A stretch of 64,000 nucleotides of DNA from NCBI GenBank assembly GCA_014529385.2, contig CM043960.1:72121910-72185909 (forward strand), written 5' to 3'. Position numbers and translations under genes: made by a program. This stretch comes from Adiantum capillus-veneris (Eukaryota; Streptophyta; Polypodiopsida; Polypodiales; Pteridaceae). Position 1 is the first letter of the stretch, and each line of letters begins with the position of its first letter. Shown here in pieces: positions 22,056 through 32,336 of the stretch. The notes beneath the pieces are model-generated. The model searched no databases, was not told the origin of the DNA, and saw only the letters and a program-made list of their open reading frames with translations.

Positions 22056-23394
22056 TTGTGGTGCGATTGCTGCATGCCAGAGTTCCCGTGTGTTTTCAAG
22101 CGTCGTAAAGCCATGGACAATGCTTTGGAGACTACCTTTGAAATCAAAAGCTGTCTATATGAAGACTTCAAACAGGCCCGTAAAGCTTGGAATGGTCAGG
22201 CACCTGCCCTCAAGGTGCGTATTCCAGTGCAGGACCTTATGGATCCCGTAGTGCAATATGCCATGAATGAGGTCATCTTGTTTTTCCCAAGCAAAATGCC
22301 CATTGCACAGGATGTCGGACAATGGGTTGATTTCCTTCTCAAACGCCAGGCTGTCCGAGGCGTTTACTTTGGTGCTTGTGGTTTCTATGAGGTTCTATTG
22401 GCAGATACTAAAGCTAGAAACCTTCTGCTAGAAATGTCTCCCCTCTTTTTTGGCACGCAGATGACTCATGTTCTACCATGGGCACTCACGAAGGATTATT
22501 AAAGCCTTATTCGTCACAAATGTCCTGTGGGTAGAAATTGTTGATTTCCCTTGCACGTGGAGATATTTCCTTCCATTGTTGGCCGCTCAGCTTGGTAAGG
22601 TGATTTGTCCCCCAAAATTGGATGCGAACACCAATAGGTTTTGTATTCTTTGGGATACGGACAAGCATACCCCTGATGGAATTATGGTGGATTCAGGGGA
22701 CCCATGGGTGGGCAAGCATCCTTTTAAGCTCAAATGGGGCAAATTTGCAAAGTCCTGTTTCCGATGTGGTGTAAATTCGGTCACATGCAATCTGAATGTC
22801 CTGAATCAGTTTTGCAACCCCCTTTTTCGGTTGTTCCTTCGTCTGCCCCTGCCCCTACAGGCAAACCTGTGGGTGAAGCTAAATTGAATAGAGTTTCTAC
22901 TATAAAGGTGGTTCCCAACGTGGATAAAGAGAAAAACAAGAATCCGCAGTCTGCTAATGCTGGGAATGGAAATGTTGGGAAAGGCAAAAATGTTGGATCA
23001 AGTGATGTAAGCTCATGGATGGTGCCTAAAAAGACAATGAAAATTCGTACCGTACTCCACCCTCCTCCCATAATTATGTTCCTTTGGTTAACGCCAATGA
23101 GAATGTATCATTTAAGCAACTTCCCTGCAATGAGCTCGTTGATTGATGCTTGGGAAAAAGCGATGCACTCTTATAAGGATGTACATTTGGGTGAGGCTTC
23201 CACCTCTCAAGCAGATTCTATGGACAAGTTTCCTGCTTTGACTCAGTAGATTGCTTTGACTCAGCGCATAGGTTCTGCTATGGATGTGGTGGATGGAGAT
23301 GTCCGTATGGGCACCTCGACTTGATCCATGTGTTTCTTACCGTTGTATATATGATTCCTGATGCATAGTAGAATTAAATGTATTTCATACAATG
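22056..23394 (+). pseudogene. L1-type LINE copy L1-3: ORF1 and first codons of the endonuclease
   Basis: ORF1 starts near 22056-22110. It has a DUF4283-like domain (VILFFPSKMP, RGVYFGACGFYEVLLADTKA, then LLEMSPLFFGTQ), continues in a second frame with WVEIVDFPCTWRYFLPLLAA and GKHPFKLKWGKF, and reaches a zinc knuckle that is split by a frameshift (CFRCG in one frame, KFGHMQSEC in the next). A Lys/Asn/Gly-rich linker and an acidic tail follow to about 23250. At 23371 RIKCISYNV begins the ORF2 endonuclease but is cut after a few codons by the LTR at 23395. There are at least two frameshifts. The role would be RNA binding for the L1 particle. Confidence 0.65.
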
Positions 23395-24221
23395 TGTCAC
23401 GTGACACATCCAACCCTATGTGTCCGTGGACAAGCTACAGCACGACAAGGGTTCAGTCAGTCAAGTCAGTCTAGAATAGGAAGTGATCTGGCACTTTTGT
23501 GAGTCTGTTCGCAGACCGTACATGCCCAGGCACTTAGTGTAGATGCATATCCTCTGGTTGCACACAGCATGATCATAAGCATTCCCATCAGAATCCTTAA
23601 GGAGAATTTTCCAATGCATTTAACCTATTTTCCCTATTTTTGACATTTTTCACTTATTATTTTTAAGTGACTTTTGTTGGAAAGTAGGTAGGCCAAATTG
23701 AGTAAGTTTGTATATAAGAAAACCTAGACTAGCACTAATTGGCAGAAGAGGCAACAGGAGCACTCGCTCAACAGGCAACTTCTCAGTAGAACCCAAGAGG
23801 CCTAGCGTTTTCTGCATCAGCAGGACAACCCTAGCGTTTTTCATCTACAAGACCAGCCTTGGCGATTTGTGCACAGCAGATCAGCCCGGCGTCAACACGA
23901 CACAGCAGATCAGCCTAGCGTTTTGCATTTGAAGGACATCCGACAATAGCAGAACAGTTTTCAGCCCTAGCGTTTTTGGTTTGCAGATCAGCCCCGGCGT
24001 TTTGCAGATTCACGTGACGGAACACCAAGAAGCATCAGCATTTTCAGTTTTCAGCCTTTAGACATCGCAGAAGAAGTCCCGAACCTCACAGATCTCACCT
24101 TCCCGCAGCAGTTCCTCATCGCACGGTCAGTTTCCGCAAGGTTTACAGTTTCAGCCCGAAAAACGAAAATTTCAGCATCTGCATTTTCAGCGCGTCGTCG
24201 TCGCATCGTCGCCATTGACAT
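23395..24221 (+). mobile_element. left LTR, first part (interrupted)
   Basis: It starts TGTCACGTGACAC and resembles the right LTR at 28830 (TGTCACGTGCGC) in patches: CTGGCAC(T/C)TTTGTGAG, then GCATA(T/C)CCTCT, a TATATAA box at 23711, and a region of repeated (C)CTAGCGTTTT and TTTTCAGCC motifs. It is more diverged from the right LTR than the second part at 27647-28060 is. It is cut at GACAT 24217-24221 by L1-4. It interrupts the endonuclease start of L1-3, so it inserted into that LINE. No clear target-site duplication is visible. Confidence 0.6.
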
Positions 24222-24239
24222 TGGATTGCGTATGCTGGT

Positions 24240-25074
24240 TTACAAAATTATTCAGGTTTATTGATGCTGGTTCGGCATGAGCTTCGGCCTGCTCTGTTGC
24301 CGCTGGATGGTGGTTCAATGCCTATTGAATGGTCAAGTATATGAAGGTGGAGGCGTTTATGCACATACAATATCTGGCAAAGGGCTGCCTTATGGCGAGA
24401 CATCTCTTCTCGCTCCTAGACTTCAAATGCATTCCTTTGCGGTGATTTTAATAATACCCCTGGTATGGATGATAGTACCAGAAAGACAAGAATGGGATAA
24501 TCTCTTTGCCTCTACTCAGATGATTGATTTATGGAGTTGTTTGCATCCAAATGTCTCTGGATTTACTTTTCAACATGTTGCTAACTCTTCTTATCCAGCG
24601 CGGTTGGATCGAAGGTATTTGCTTAATTTGCAACAATATGAGGATTTTGTATGTGACGTGAGCATAAATTACATCTTGCAGTTATCGGATCATTACCCTA
24701 TTTTGTTAAACTTGAGTTTTGGGCAGTCTCTCTATGACGGGCCTCTTCCTAGGGAACGTCTATTGCATATTAACAATGCTTATCTCAATCACGAGGTTTT
24801 TCGTGACATGATTTCTGATATCATTCCCCCTTTGCTTGCTCATATGCATCTTGATCTTGATGTTGCCTGGTATCCATTTGTTATAAGGGTGCAGACTATT
24901 ATTTATGACTATGGTACGCATTACATGCAGTGCACTCGGGGGGATGTCAAGGTTGCGAAGCAAGCTTGTCATCAGCAAGAATTGGCTGATTTGCGGCCTT
25001 TGTCTGACTCTAAGATGTCAGAGTTGTGTGAAGCTTGTGTGTGTATTCAGCATAATGATAACCGAAATTGCTAA
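24240..25074 (+). pseudogene. L1-4 endonuclease, C-terminal half
   Basis: One frame gives AALWRDIS and CGDFNNTPGMDD (the GDFN motif) near 24430-24475. After a frameshift another gives LFASTQMIDLWSCLHPNV, SGFTFQHV, ARLDRRYLL and LSDHYPILLNL (the SDH motif), followed by the linker to the reverse transcriptase. The first third of the endonuclease, including the catalytic Glu, is missing. Confidence 0.7.
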
Positions 25075-25223
25075 ATGACAGACGCGTACCCGTCAACACG
25101 CTTTTATGGATAAATGCTGCTCTTTGAAGCAATTTTTTAAGCATTTGCATCATACAAGGGTCTCACAAGCAATCAAGCTGGTTATGCTTCCCTCGGGTGT
25201 TTGGACTTCTTTGAAGCAAGAGC

Positions 25224-26212
25224 TTGCTTATGCCATGGTTTTGCATTATCGACAGGTGTTTGTTGCTCCTTCTCAAGCATCTTCGGTTGCTTGCCACGCG
25301 TCAATTGATGCTTTCTTTTGCGCAAGATGCATGTTGCCTTGAGGAACCATTCACTAACTCAGAATTGCATAGTGTGTTGCTTGCATTGGGCCGTTGGCGG
25401 TCTCCCGGTTGGGATGGGCTTACTGTGGAATTTTTCCTCTCCTTCTGGGAGTCTCTTGAACAGTCGTTGCTTTCCATGATAAATGCAGCTTGGGAGAAAC
25501 AGGATTTGCTTCTTTCTTGGAAAGGAGGTTTACTTAAATTGTTGCCTAAGCAAGCGCTTTGCGAGCGATTCTCTCACTGGTGCCCTATTACTTTGATGCC
25601 AGTGGTTTACAAGATATTGGCTAAGATGTTGGTGCACCGCATTAAGAACCATCTTTTTACAGGACTCCATCAGGCTCACTATGGTTTCATTCCCCATCGC
25701 CAGATTATGGAAAATCTAGCCAATGTTATGATTGGCATGGAGTATGCTAAGTACACTCAGCAGGATGTGCTGGTTATGCAAGTTGATATTGAAAAGGCCT
25801 ATGACACTTATAGTGAGACTTCATTGCTGCCACAATGAGGTGCCTCGGGTTTGGTCCTAAATTGGCCAATGTTGTTTATTTCTTGTATGCTTGTAATACG
25901 TCTTCGAGGATCCTGGAAGGTGAATCAACAGAATCTTGTCCTCTTGGCTGTTCGGTTAGACAAAGTTGCCCCCTTAGTGCTTTGTTGTATGCTATTGCCA
26001 CTCACCCCCTCTTGATTTATCTTGAACATCTGACCTCTGTTGAGCATCTTCATGGTTTGTGCTTACCCTCGGGTCGTAGCTTCATTGGCCGGGCTTACGC
26101 CGATGACTCGTTGTTTATGCCTCGTAATCAGCAGGCTGATAATCGAGTGATTATGGAAGCCTTGGAATTGTTTGTCATTGCGGCTGACTTAGAGTCAACT
26201 TTTGTAAATTAA
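25224..26212 (+). pseudogene. L1-4 reverse transcriptase
   Basis: The frame from 25224 carries SPGWDGLTVEFFLSFWE, LLPKQ, FSHWCPITLMPVVYKILAKM, YGFIPHRQIMENLANVM and VDIEKAYDT, ending at a TGA near 25836. A second frame from 25835 has LGFGPKLANVVYFLY, RQSCPLSALLYAIA (Gly of RQGCPLS changed to Ser) and AYADDSLFMPRN with an intact YADD at about 26097-26108. A frameshift separates the two halves, so no complete enzyme can be made. Confidence 0.8.
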
Positions 26213-26250
26213 AGCTTCTGTCTCTTCGTTCTTGTGATTGGCATAGTCTA

Positions 26251-27648
26251 TTGTGGCCAGGCGAGATTGTTTCTCCAAATGTGATTACTAGGCATTTGGG
26301 TTATCCACTTGGATGGGATGTCACTCACTCTCAGAAAGTGGATTGGGTTATGCAACGTTTGCATGTCAAATTGCATCACTGGAAGTTATCCACTTGGCCA
26401 TTACATGTTCGTCTGCGAATTGTTCAAAGTATCCTAATGGCATCTGTTCAATTCTTTTTTCCACTGATGCACTGGCCTCGTCGTTGTCATGATTCTCTTA
26501 TGTCGGACATTATGTCCCATTTGTGGCGGATCCATGCTCAGAAAAAAGGCTTGCGATTGATGTCAATGGAGAAGCTTTGCACTCCTAAACGTCTTGGTGG
26601 CCTCAATATTTTGGACTTGCATAGGCATGTTCTTGCTAGGAAAGCTATGTTGTTGCCTACAATTGCGCAACAAATTCAGCCCTTGACTCTGATGTTTGCA
26701 TACCTCGGTCAGCATGTTGTTACTTCCTCATTTGGCCATTGGCAATCTTCTATCTAGGAGGTGGTGTTTTGGCAAGATGGAAGGGCACATTCCTAGATGT
26801 CCTCTTGCTTCACTTTGGTATCTGCTTGGAAAGAGGTTACCATTCATCTTTCATGGAATCCTCGACCGGAAGATGATTTGATTCGTTTGGAGAGTCTCCA
26901 TTGAAGCCGGGCATTCTCTCTTACTTTGGTCGACCGCTCGCCTCGCCAGGCTTAATTTCTCTCTGGTCGTGACATTCGTGTGGTGAGGATGTGGTCGATG
27001 AGGCCGGATATACTTTTGAGTTTCCCTTCGCTGCTCGCCGTTTTGGATTGGGCATGCATTACCGTCAGTTTTGGAGAGAACTTCAAAACATGTTGCTTGA
27101 TTTTTTGCCCGTTACACTTGTGCCTGATGGTAATCGCATGTCTGATTGGGATCTTCGGGAAACGCCTTTTCGATATATTTATGCCAATCGAATTTATGCT
27201 CTTCTTCTACCACAACCTTGGCTTGCCGATCATTGTAATGCCCTTTGGCACATGCAGAAATATAATCTTTGGTGGAGGAAGCTTCTCTCTGCCTTGTGGA
27301 AAAGACATTTGCCTTTGAAGGAGCGACTGTTTCTTTGGCATTGTTTGCTTGGAGTGCTCCAAGTCGGCACTTTTCTTAGGGCGCATCATATTCGCCCCTG
27401 TCCTTTGCTCAACTGCAGAAGAGAATGTCTGCCATTTGTTGTGGGATTGCTGCATTACTAGAGATTTCCTTCACCGTGTATCGGCTTGTATGCGGCTCCA
27501 TTTTCCAGGGATTGTCTTCCACAAACGGTTCTGGGCATTTGACATTTTCTCCCCGACACTACAGCCTTTCGTGGATTTCTTAATGTGGGTCAGATACTGG
27601 GCTTATTGGACCCCGTGGCATCAGCGTAATGCTTACATGTCGACATAG
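26251..27648 (+). pseudogene. L1-4 connector and zf-RVT domain
   Basis: HLGYPLGWDVTHSQKVDWVM, LHHWKLSTWPLHVRLRIVQS and LGGLNILDLHRHVLARKAML occupy 26251-26757. A degraded stretch follows, then LPLKERLFLWHCLLGVLQVG near 27308. The zinc motif is divided by a frameshift (RPCPLLNC / ENVCHLLWDC). The last frame ends WAYWTPWHQRNA and a stop just inside the LTR. It is homologous to 20031-21518. Confidence 0.8.
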
Positions 27649-28060
27649 ACCCATCAGTATCTCATCATCAACATCATCGTCGTCGACATATACTACATTA
27701 GTAACTCCTCCTCGTCATCGTCGACATAGAACCTCTCAGTACCTCAGTACCCTGCAGTACCCTTCAATCTCAGTACTAGTACCCAACATCAGTAGCATCA
27801 ATACCCATTAGCATCGGCATCTCAACATTTAGACATTGTATCAGCATTGTGCAAGAATAAAGAAAGTACTTGCTCTGGCAACAGAGCAAGGGGGCCCTTG
27901 AGGGTTTGGGATCCGACATCCCTGTCTGGTCTCTTATCTCTCTCGTCTCTCTCTTTCTTTCAGTTCAGTTCAGTCTTTCAAGTGAAGTAAAGTGTCCCTT
28001 GTGTTTGTGTTGAGTACTAGATCCGAGCTAAATCCATAAACACTTCCGTTGCACCTGACA
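27647..28060 (+). mobile_element. left LTR, second part
   Basis: This part is closely similar to the end of the right LTR (29520-29950). Shared features are GTAC/CATCAGTA-rich microrepeats, CAACATTTAGACATTGTATC, an AATAAA signal at 27856-27861, a CTCTCT pyrimidine block and the closing TTGCACCTGACA. It ends at 28060, one base before a primer-binding site. Together with 23395-24221 it would make an LTR of about 1.2 kb. Confidence 0.75.
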
Positions 28061-28061
28061 T

Positions 28062-28073
28062 TGGTATCAGAGC
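28062..28073 (+). other. primer-binding site (initiator Met tRNA)
   Basis: TGGTATCAGAGC, complementary to the 3' end of plant initiator methionine tRNA, lies one base after the LTR end. This is the standard minus-strand primer site of plant LTR retrotransposons. Confidence 0.9.
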
Positions 28074-28820
28074 TCTGTGCGTGCTTCGGCTTCGCGAACT
28101 CAAGGGAAGTACCAAGAACCCCAAGCACCCAAGAACCCAAAGAACCCAAGTACACCAAGAACCGTCTCCCAAATTTTTTTGCCGTGACGAAATCTTCGAG
28201 TCCCGATCATGGACTTATTAGCTCCCATCTTCATTGCCATGTCTTTGAAGGAAAATCGACATCGGATACACGAAAATCTTTTTTCCCGATCATGGACTTA
28301 TTAGCTCCCATCTTCATTGCCATGTCTTTGAAGGAAAATCGACATCGAATACACGAAAATCCAAATCTTGAGTACCAAGTAGATAGATCTTGAGTACCAA
28401 GATCTACTTGCCTCGTTTGCGGATATGGAAGGAAATGGAGACTGGATCCCTAAACCTCTTCTGCATTTGCATTCGCATGTAGCACGCATCCACCTCCATC
28501 GACAAAAAACCCTTAGAAATACCTCCAAGCACCCTTACCTTTCAGCTTCACCGGCAATGTTTTCACGACAGGACTATTCGAGTGGTAGTACTTGCTCGCA
28601 AGGCAGAATCAGTACCAAGGCTGGTATTCTGCAATAGTAGTAAGCCTCCCTAGCAACTCGTATGGTCGATGTTTACATCGCAGCCGATCTACATCAGCAA
28701 TATCCATCCGTTTGGAGGAATCTTCATCGATTATGCATCCATAAGCGTCAGAAGCAGTCAGTATCAAAAGTACATAAAGAATCCAAAGACAAAAGTTCGA
28801 CAGTTGTGTCTCACCTTTAA
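28074..28820 (+). mobile_element. short internal domain of a non-autonomous LTR element
   Basis: Only about 750 bp separate the primer site from the polypurine tract, and I find no gag, protease, reverse transcriptase or integrase. It contains an 83-bp direct duplication (28202-28284 and 28285-28367) whose unit includes ATGGACTTATTAGCTCCC; the frame from the second ATG stops after about 33 codons. The sequence GAGTACCAAG(A/T) is also repeated. With LTRs of over 1 kb, the element resembles a non-autonomous LTR group that depends on proteins from elsewhere. Confidence 0.65.
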
Positions 28821-28829
28821 CAGGGGGGA
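28821..28829 (+). other. polypurine tract
   Basis: CAGGGGGGA immediately precedes the TGTCACG start of the right LTR, the position of the plus-strand primer. Confidence 0.8.
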
Positions 28830-29950
28830 TGTCACGTGCGCACTTCGCTTGCGCTACGTGGGCATGTTCTGCTCAGTCAAGCATGAGCCATTAGCTTAGG
28901 ACGGAGCCTGGCACCTTTGTGAGCCTTTAACAAGACGTGCATGTCCAAGCCGGTCATAGTCGCATACCCTCTCTTGCACAATATAGCATTTTCAGCATGT
29001 AGGTGATTTGCCGCGTGTGAACCACCCCTAATCTGGCATTTTGTAATTAATTAATTTTCAGCCTGTTCCTCACTTGGTCGTGGGGGCATCAGTGTGTCTC
29101 CTCAACCCAACCTGTGCCTCCTATATAAGGAGCCTTTGGGCGCTAGCACTTGGCATCAGTAGCAAAGGAACCTGCAGACGTGGAATCGCAGGCCAACACC
29201 TAGCGTTTTCAGCCCCTTCTCACCAGCGTTTTCAGCCAGCATGACCAGCCTTTTCCAGCCAGCATGATCAGCGTTTTTCAGCCGAACAGCCAGCATTTTC
29301 ATCTCGAAGTGCCAGCAGATCTCAGCCTAGCCTCATCGTGGTTGCAGATCCTTAACCATCAGCATCACTAGCAGATTCCAGCATTCAGCCGTAGCATCGT
29401 CATCGTTGTCATCGACACAGTACCCCAGCACCTAGTACCCCTTGTGCCTTGGCTCTTGTGCCGAGCCAAGGCACAAGGGTCCACACAACCTCGTCGTTGC
29501 CGTCATCGTCGTCGATATAGACCCCATCAATACCTCGTTGTCGACGTCATCATCGTCAACATAGACCAATCAGTACCTCGTCGTCAACATAGACTCCATC
29601 AGTACCTCCTCTTCGTCGTCATAGAACCTCTCAGTATCTCAGTACCCCGCAGTCCCGCAGTACCCTTCAGTATCTCAGTACAAGTACCCAGCATCAGTAG
29701 CATCAGTATCTCAACATTTAGACATTGTATCAGCATTGAGCAAGAATAAAGAAAGTACTTGCTCTGGCAACAAAGCAAGGGCGTCCTTTAGGGTTTGAGG
29801 CCCGACATCCCTGTGTCGTCTCTTCTCTCTCTCTTGACTCTCTCTTTCTTTCAATTCAGCTCAGTCTTTCAAGTGAAGTAAAGTGTTCCTTGTGTTTGTG
29901 AGGAATACTAGATCGGAGCTAGATTCATAAACAAATCCGTTGCACCTGAC
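28830..29950 (+). mobile_element. right LTR
   Basis: The LTR runs from TGTCACGTGCG to TTGCACCTGAC. It has a CTATATAAGG TATA box at 29121-29130, a cluster of AGCGTTTTCAGCC-type motifs at 29200-29300, a 17-bp perfect hairpin at 29439-29479, CGTCATCGTCGTC microrepeats, an AATAAA at 29745-29750 and a pyrimidine-rich end. It is followed without a target duplication by the 5'-truncated LINE CT-5. Confidence 0.75.
29439..29479. repeat. 17-bp perfect hairpin in the right LTR
   Basis: CCCTTGTGCCTTGGCTC (29439-29455) is followed by a 7-base loop TTGTGCC and by its exact reverse complement at 29463-29479. Confidence 0.95.
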
Positions 29951-29996
29951 TATTGAGTAGGGTAGATCACATGGGAGACGGATCTATTGTAGCTTT

Positions 29997-30933
29997 GTGG
30001 ACTTCCACAAAGCATTTGACACAATGCCCAGAGCTAGATTGATGCGTAGACTACAAGAGATGGGAGTACCCACAGAGCTAATTTGGGGGATTATGGCATT
30101 ATACAGGTCAATAGTGGGCCATGTACACACTCCAGAGGGGTTATCTACATTAGTTCACTCAACTATCGGGGTGGTCGAGGTTGCCCGCTCTGTACGTGGA
30201 TGAGGTTTCTGACTATATTGAGAGAGAGAGAGAGAGAGAGAGGGTGATAGAGGTGCACAGTTGGCCAGGACATGGATTTCACTATTGTTATAATCTAATG
30301 ATATTGTGTTGATCTTCGACTCTCTTGGGATGCAACGTCACTTGGATGTTGTGTATAGGTTTGCCCACGACAGTGGTTTGTCTCTCAACCTTGGTAAAAC
30401 CAAGGTTATGGTGTTTAACACCACCCCACAGTGGACCAGGAGATCAGCACCCGCATTCACATACGGCCACGAGACAGTGGAGTATACAGATGCCGGTCTT
30501 TAGTGGACCAACATTTTCATTGAGGAGAGCAACAGACACTAGACTGACCAAAGCACATGCAACATTGGGTGGATTGAAGAGGATATGTTCACAAAATCAA
30601 TTTCAGGAGCCTCGGACGAAGCTTTGGCTTTTTGACACACTGGTGGCTTCCGCATTGCTCTATGAAGTTCAGATATGGGAGCCTTCATTGGACCATCACG
30701 AGAGGTCCCGTCGCACTGATGGATGGGGAGACGTGGAGAAGCCTCTAGTCTCTATGATCTCGCCGCTTATTAGAGCCAAGTCTTTAGTACCACGTGACAT
30801 TATTCGAGCAGAGCTAGTTACGCCACCACTAGTGGTTGACGCGCTTACAAGATCAGTCTCCTTTATACGCCGCTTGCGGGACCTCCCTAGAGACAGATAT
30901 GCCTGCCTAGCACTTAGTTCTCTCGACAGTTAG
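29997..30933 (+). pseudogene. CT-5 reverse transcriptase remnant
   Basis: It begins with FHKAFDTMPRARLMRRLQEM, then loses the KQGCPLSP block by deletion (STIGVVEVARSVRG). The ATTGAGAGAGA found in CT-6 has expanded to a GA run at 30219-30242. The catalytic box reads stop-Ser-Asn-Asp at 30291-30302 instead of YADD. The thumb region (LNLGKTKVMVFNTTPQW) and the PRTKLWLFDTLVASALLY segment are still readable but in different frames. Confidence 0.8.
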
Positions 30934-30935
30934 CT

Positions 30936-31615
30936 ATGCAGGGAGATACAACATGCTCGTATGGGGAGATGACATCATGGTTTCAAGTACATGGGTTCAG
31001 CACGAATAGATTGCCCCCCTTCCAGTACTCATTGGATGCACCCTCTCTAACTCTTACACGGTCCAAGATCACCAGGCTCATCCGCCAAGAACCGACTCAG
31101 CTAGATACTAGGATGACTTGGATATAGCCAGCACACGAGTTGGGCACGAAGATGGCTTTCTATAGAGAGCATCTTCTGTGGATGGTTTTGGGACGAGGCC
31201 TAGATACATGGACACCCACTTATCTCATGGGATACGATGTGCTATTGGCGAGATACGCACATCTTCACACCAGCTTTGGATCAAGACTAGTAGATACAAC
31301 CGAGTACTAGCGGAGGCCAAGACATGTCCCCTATGTCACATGGAGCCTCAGGCAGAGTTGCAGTACACATGCCACTGCCCAGTTTACTATGAGATACGAC
31401 GCCGCTTTCACTGTCTATTCAGAGAGGGCTTTGAACCACTCTCTAGAGTCATGGGTATGAGGACTAGAGATGTTTGGGTCTGTTTTTGCTCGAGCTGCGC
31501 AGACACTCTCACCCATTATATTCCTACACGCAAACCGACATTGTGTTGTATTAGCACCCAATCACTACTTTCACCCCCCTACTCATATCCTACACAGTTC
31601 CAGCTAGCTGCTTAG
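30936..31615 (+). pseudogene. CT-5 ORF2 C-terminal region
   Basis: MTSWFQVHGFSTNRLPPFQY is followed by RMTWI and TAG at 31125-31127, the same Gln-to-stop change as in CT-1. From 31178 the frame carries a zinc motif (CPLCHMEPQAELQYTCHC; the His that normally precedes YTC is replaced by Gln) and YYEIRRRFHCLFREGFEPL. The protein then leaves the family consensus after CSSCADT. The usual basic tail is absent. Confidence 0.75.
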
Positions 31616-31755
31616 TTCACATCTAGCAATTAAGATTTTAGTTTTTCACTTTACTTCATTTGATTTTTGTACCTAGACATTGTATTAGATCCACCAAGAT
31701 TGTATCAATTTGGTCTCATAGGTCATTTTGGCCTTTTGAAGGCATTTAATATAAC

Positions 31756-31759
<4 letters not shown>

Positions 31760-31811
<52 letters not shown>
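31760..31811. repeat. (CT)n microsatellite between CT-5 and CT-6
   Basis: An uninterrupted CT run forms the 3' tail of CT-5 and at the same time the 5' border of CT-6. Confidence 0.95.
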
Positions 31812-31813
<2 letters not shown>

Positions 31814-32336
31814 GGAGGGCCGCGTGCATTTCTCTGCCACTACAGGTACAGAGCAGGTAGCCGACCCTGCTGGGGGCTGCGTTATTAGCTTTTGGCTATC
31901 GTATATGCTGTGTACCCTGCGGGGTTGGCATTTTATCGTAAGCTCCCCCAATCCAGGGGACTGCGTAGGTTTATGTTTGGAAGGTCACACGGATTCATCA
32001 CAGGCCAGCGGGCGCAAGGCCTTCATTTGAGTTGCTTTGGTTGCTAACGCCCGCAGTGGGCTAAGTTGATATATACACCCGCATCGGGTTGTGGTATTTT
32101 GTTTTCTCCGCCTGGACTCTGCCGAGCCAGAGTGTCGAGCTGTTTTGGAGGTTGTGCTAATTCCTCGAATGGGCCACGAATCCACATATTTGTATTCGAG
32201 TAGTTGGGTGAGCCAGCGTGCTCCGATCCCTCACCATTTTGTATTGTAAGCCGTGTTGGGCTCGCCGAGCTGAGGAGGACATACCCTCGCTTGCCTACAC
32301 TTGTTTTTGGATTGGTTTCTAGTGTGCCCTATCCGC
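31812..32336 (+). promoter_or_regulatory. CT-6 5' UTR / presumed internal promoter region
   Basis: This is GC-rich non-coding sequence between the CT border and the ORF1 start. LINEs carry their promoter inside the transcribed 5' UTR, so transcription control is expected here, but I see no specific motif that proves it. Only the last bases (CTAGTGTGCCC... before the ATG) resemble CT-1. Confidence 0.35.

Larger units (their letters stand above)
24222..27641 (+). mobile_element. L1-type LINE copy L1-4, truncated, inserted in an LTR
   Basis: The fragment covers the second half of an endonuclease, the reverse transcriptase and most of the zf-RVT domain of the same family as L1-2. A possible 5-bp duplication GACAT occurs at 24217-24221 and 27642-27646. 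The 3' end lacks a poly-A tail and stops at WHQRNA, about 25 codons short of L1-2, so both ends are truncated. LTR sequence resumes at about 27647. Confidence 0.75.
29951..31811 (+). mobile_element. non-LTR retrotransposon copy CT-5, 5'-truncated
   Basis: The copy starts inside the reverse transcriptase (ATTGAGTAGGGTAGATCAC, equivalent to the EEGR region of CT-1) directly at the end of the LTR. It runs to the shared 3' UTR core (GGTCTCATAGGTCATTTTGG) and TAATATAACATTTC, then a long CT run at 31760-31811. Part of the C-terminus and UTR near 31500-31610 is deleted or diverged. CT-6 follows immediately. Confidence 0.85.

Noticed and set aside
23365-24340. L1-3 and L1-4 as one element split only by a solo LTR
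   Set aside because: A large part of the endonuclease is missing between them, and LTR sequence resumes right after L1-4, so separate insertions explain it better, though this is not proven.
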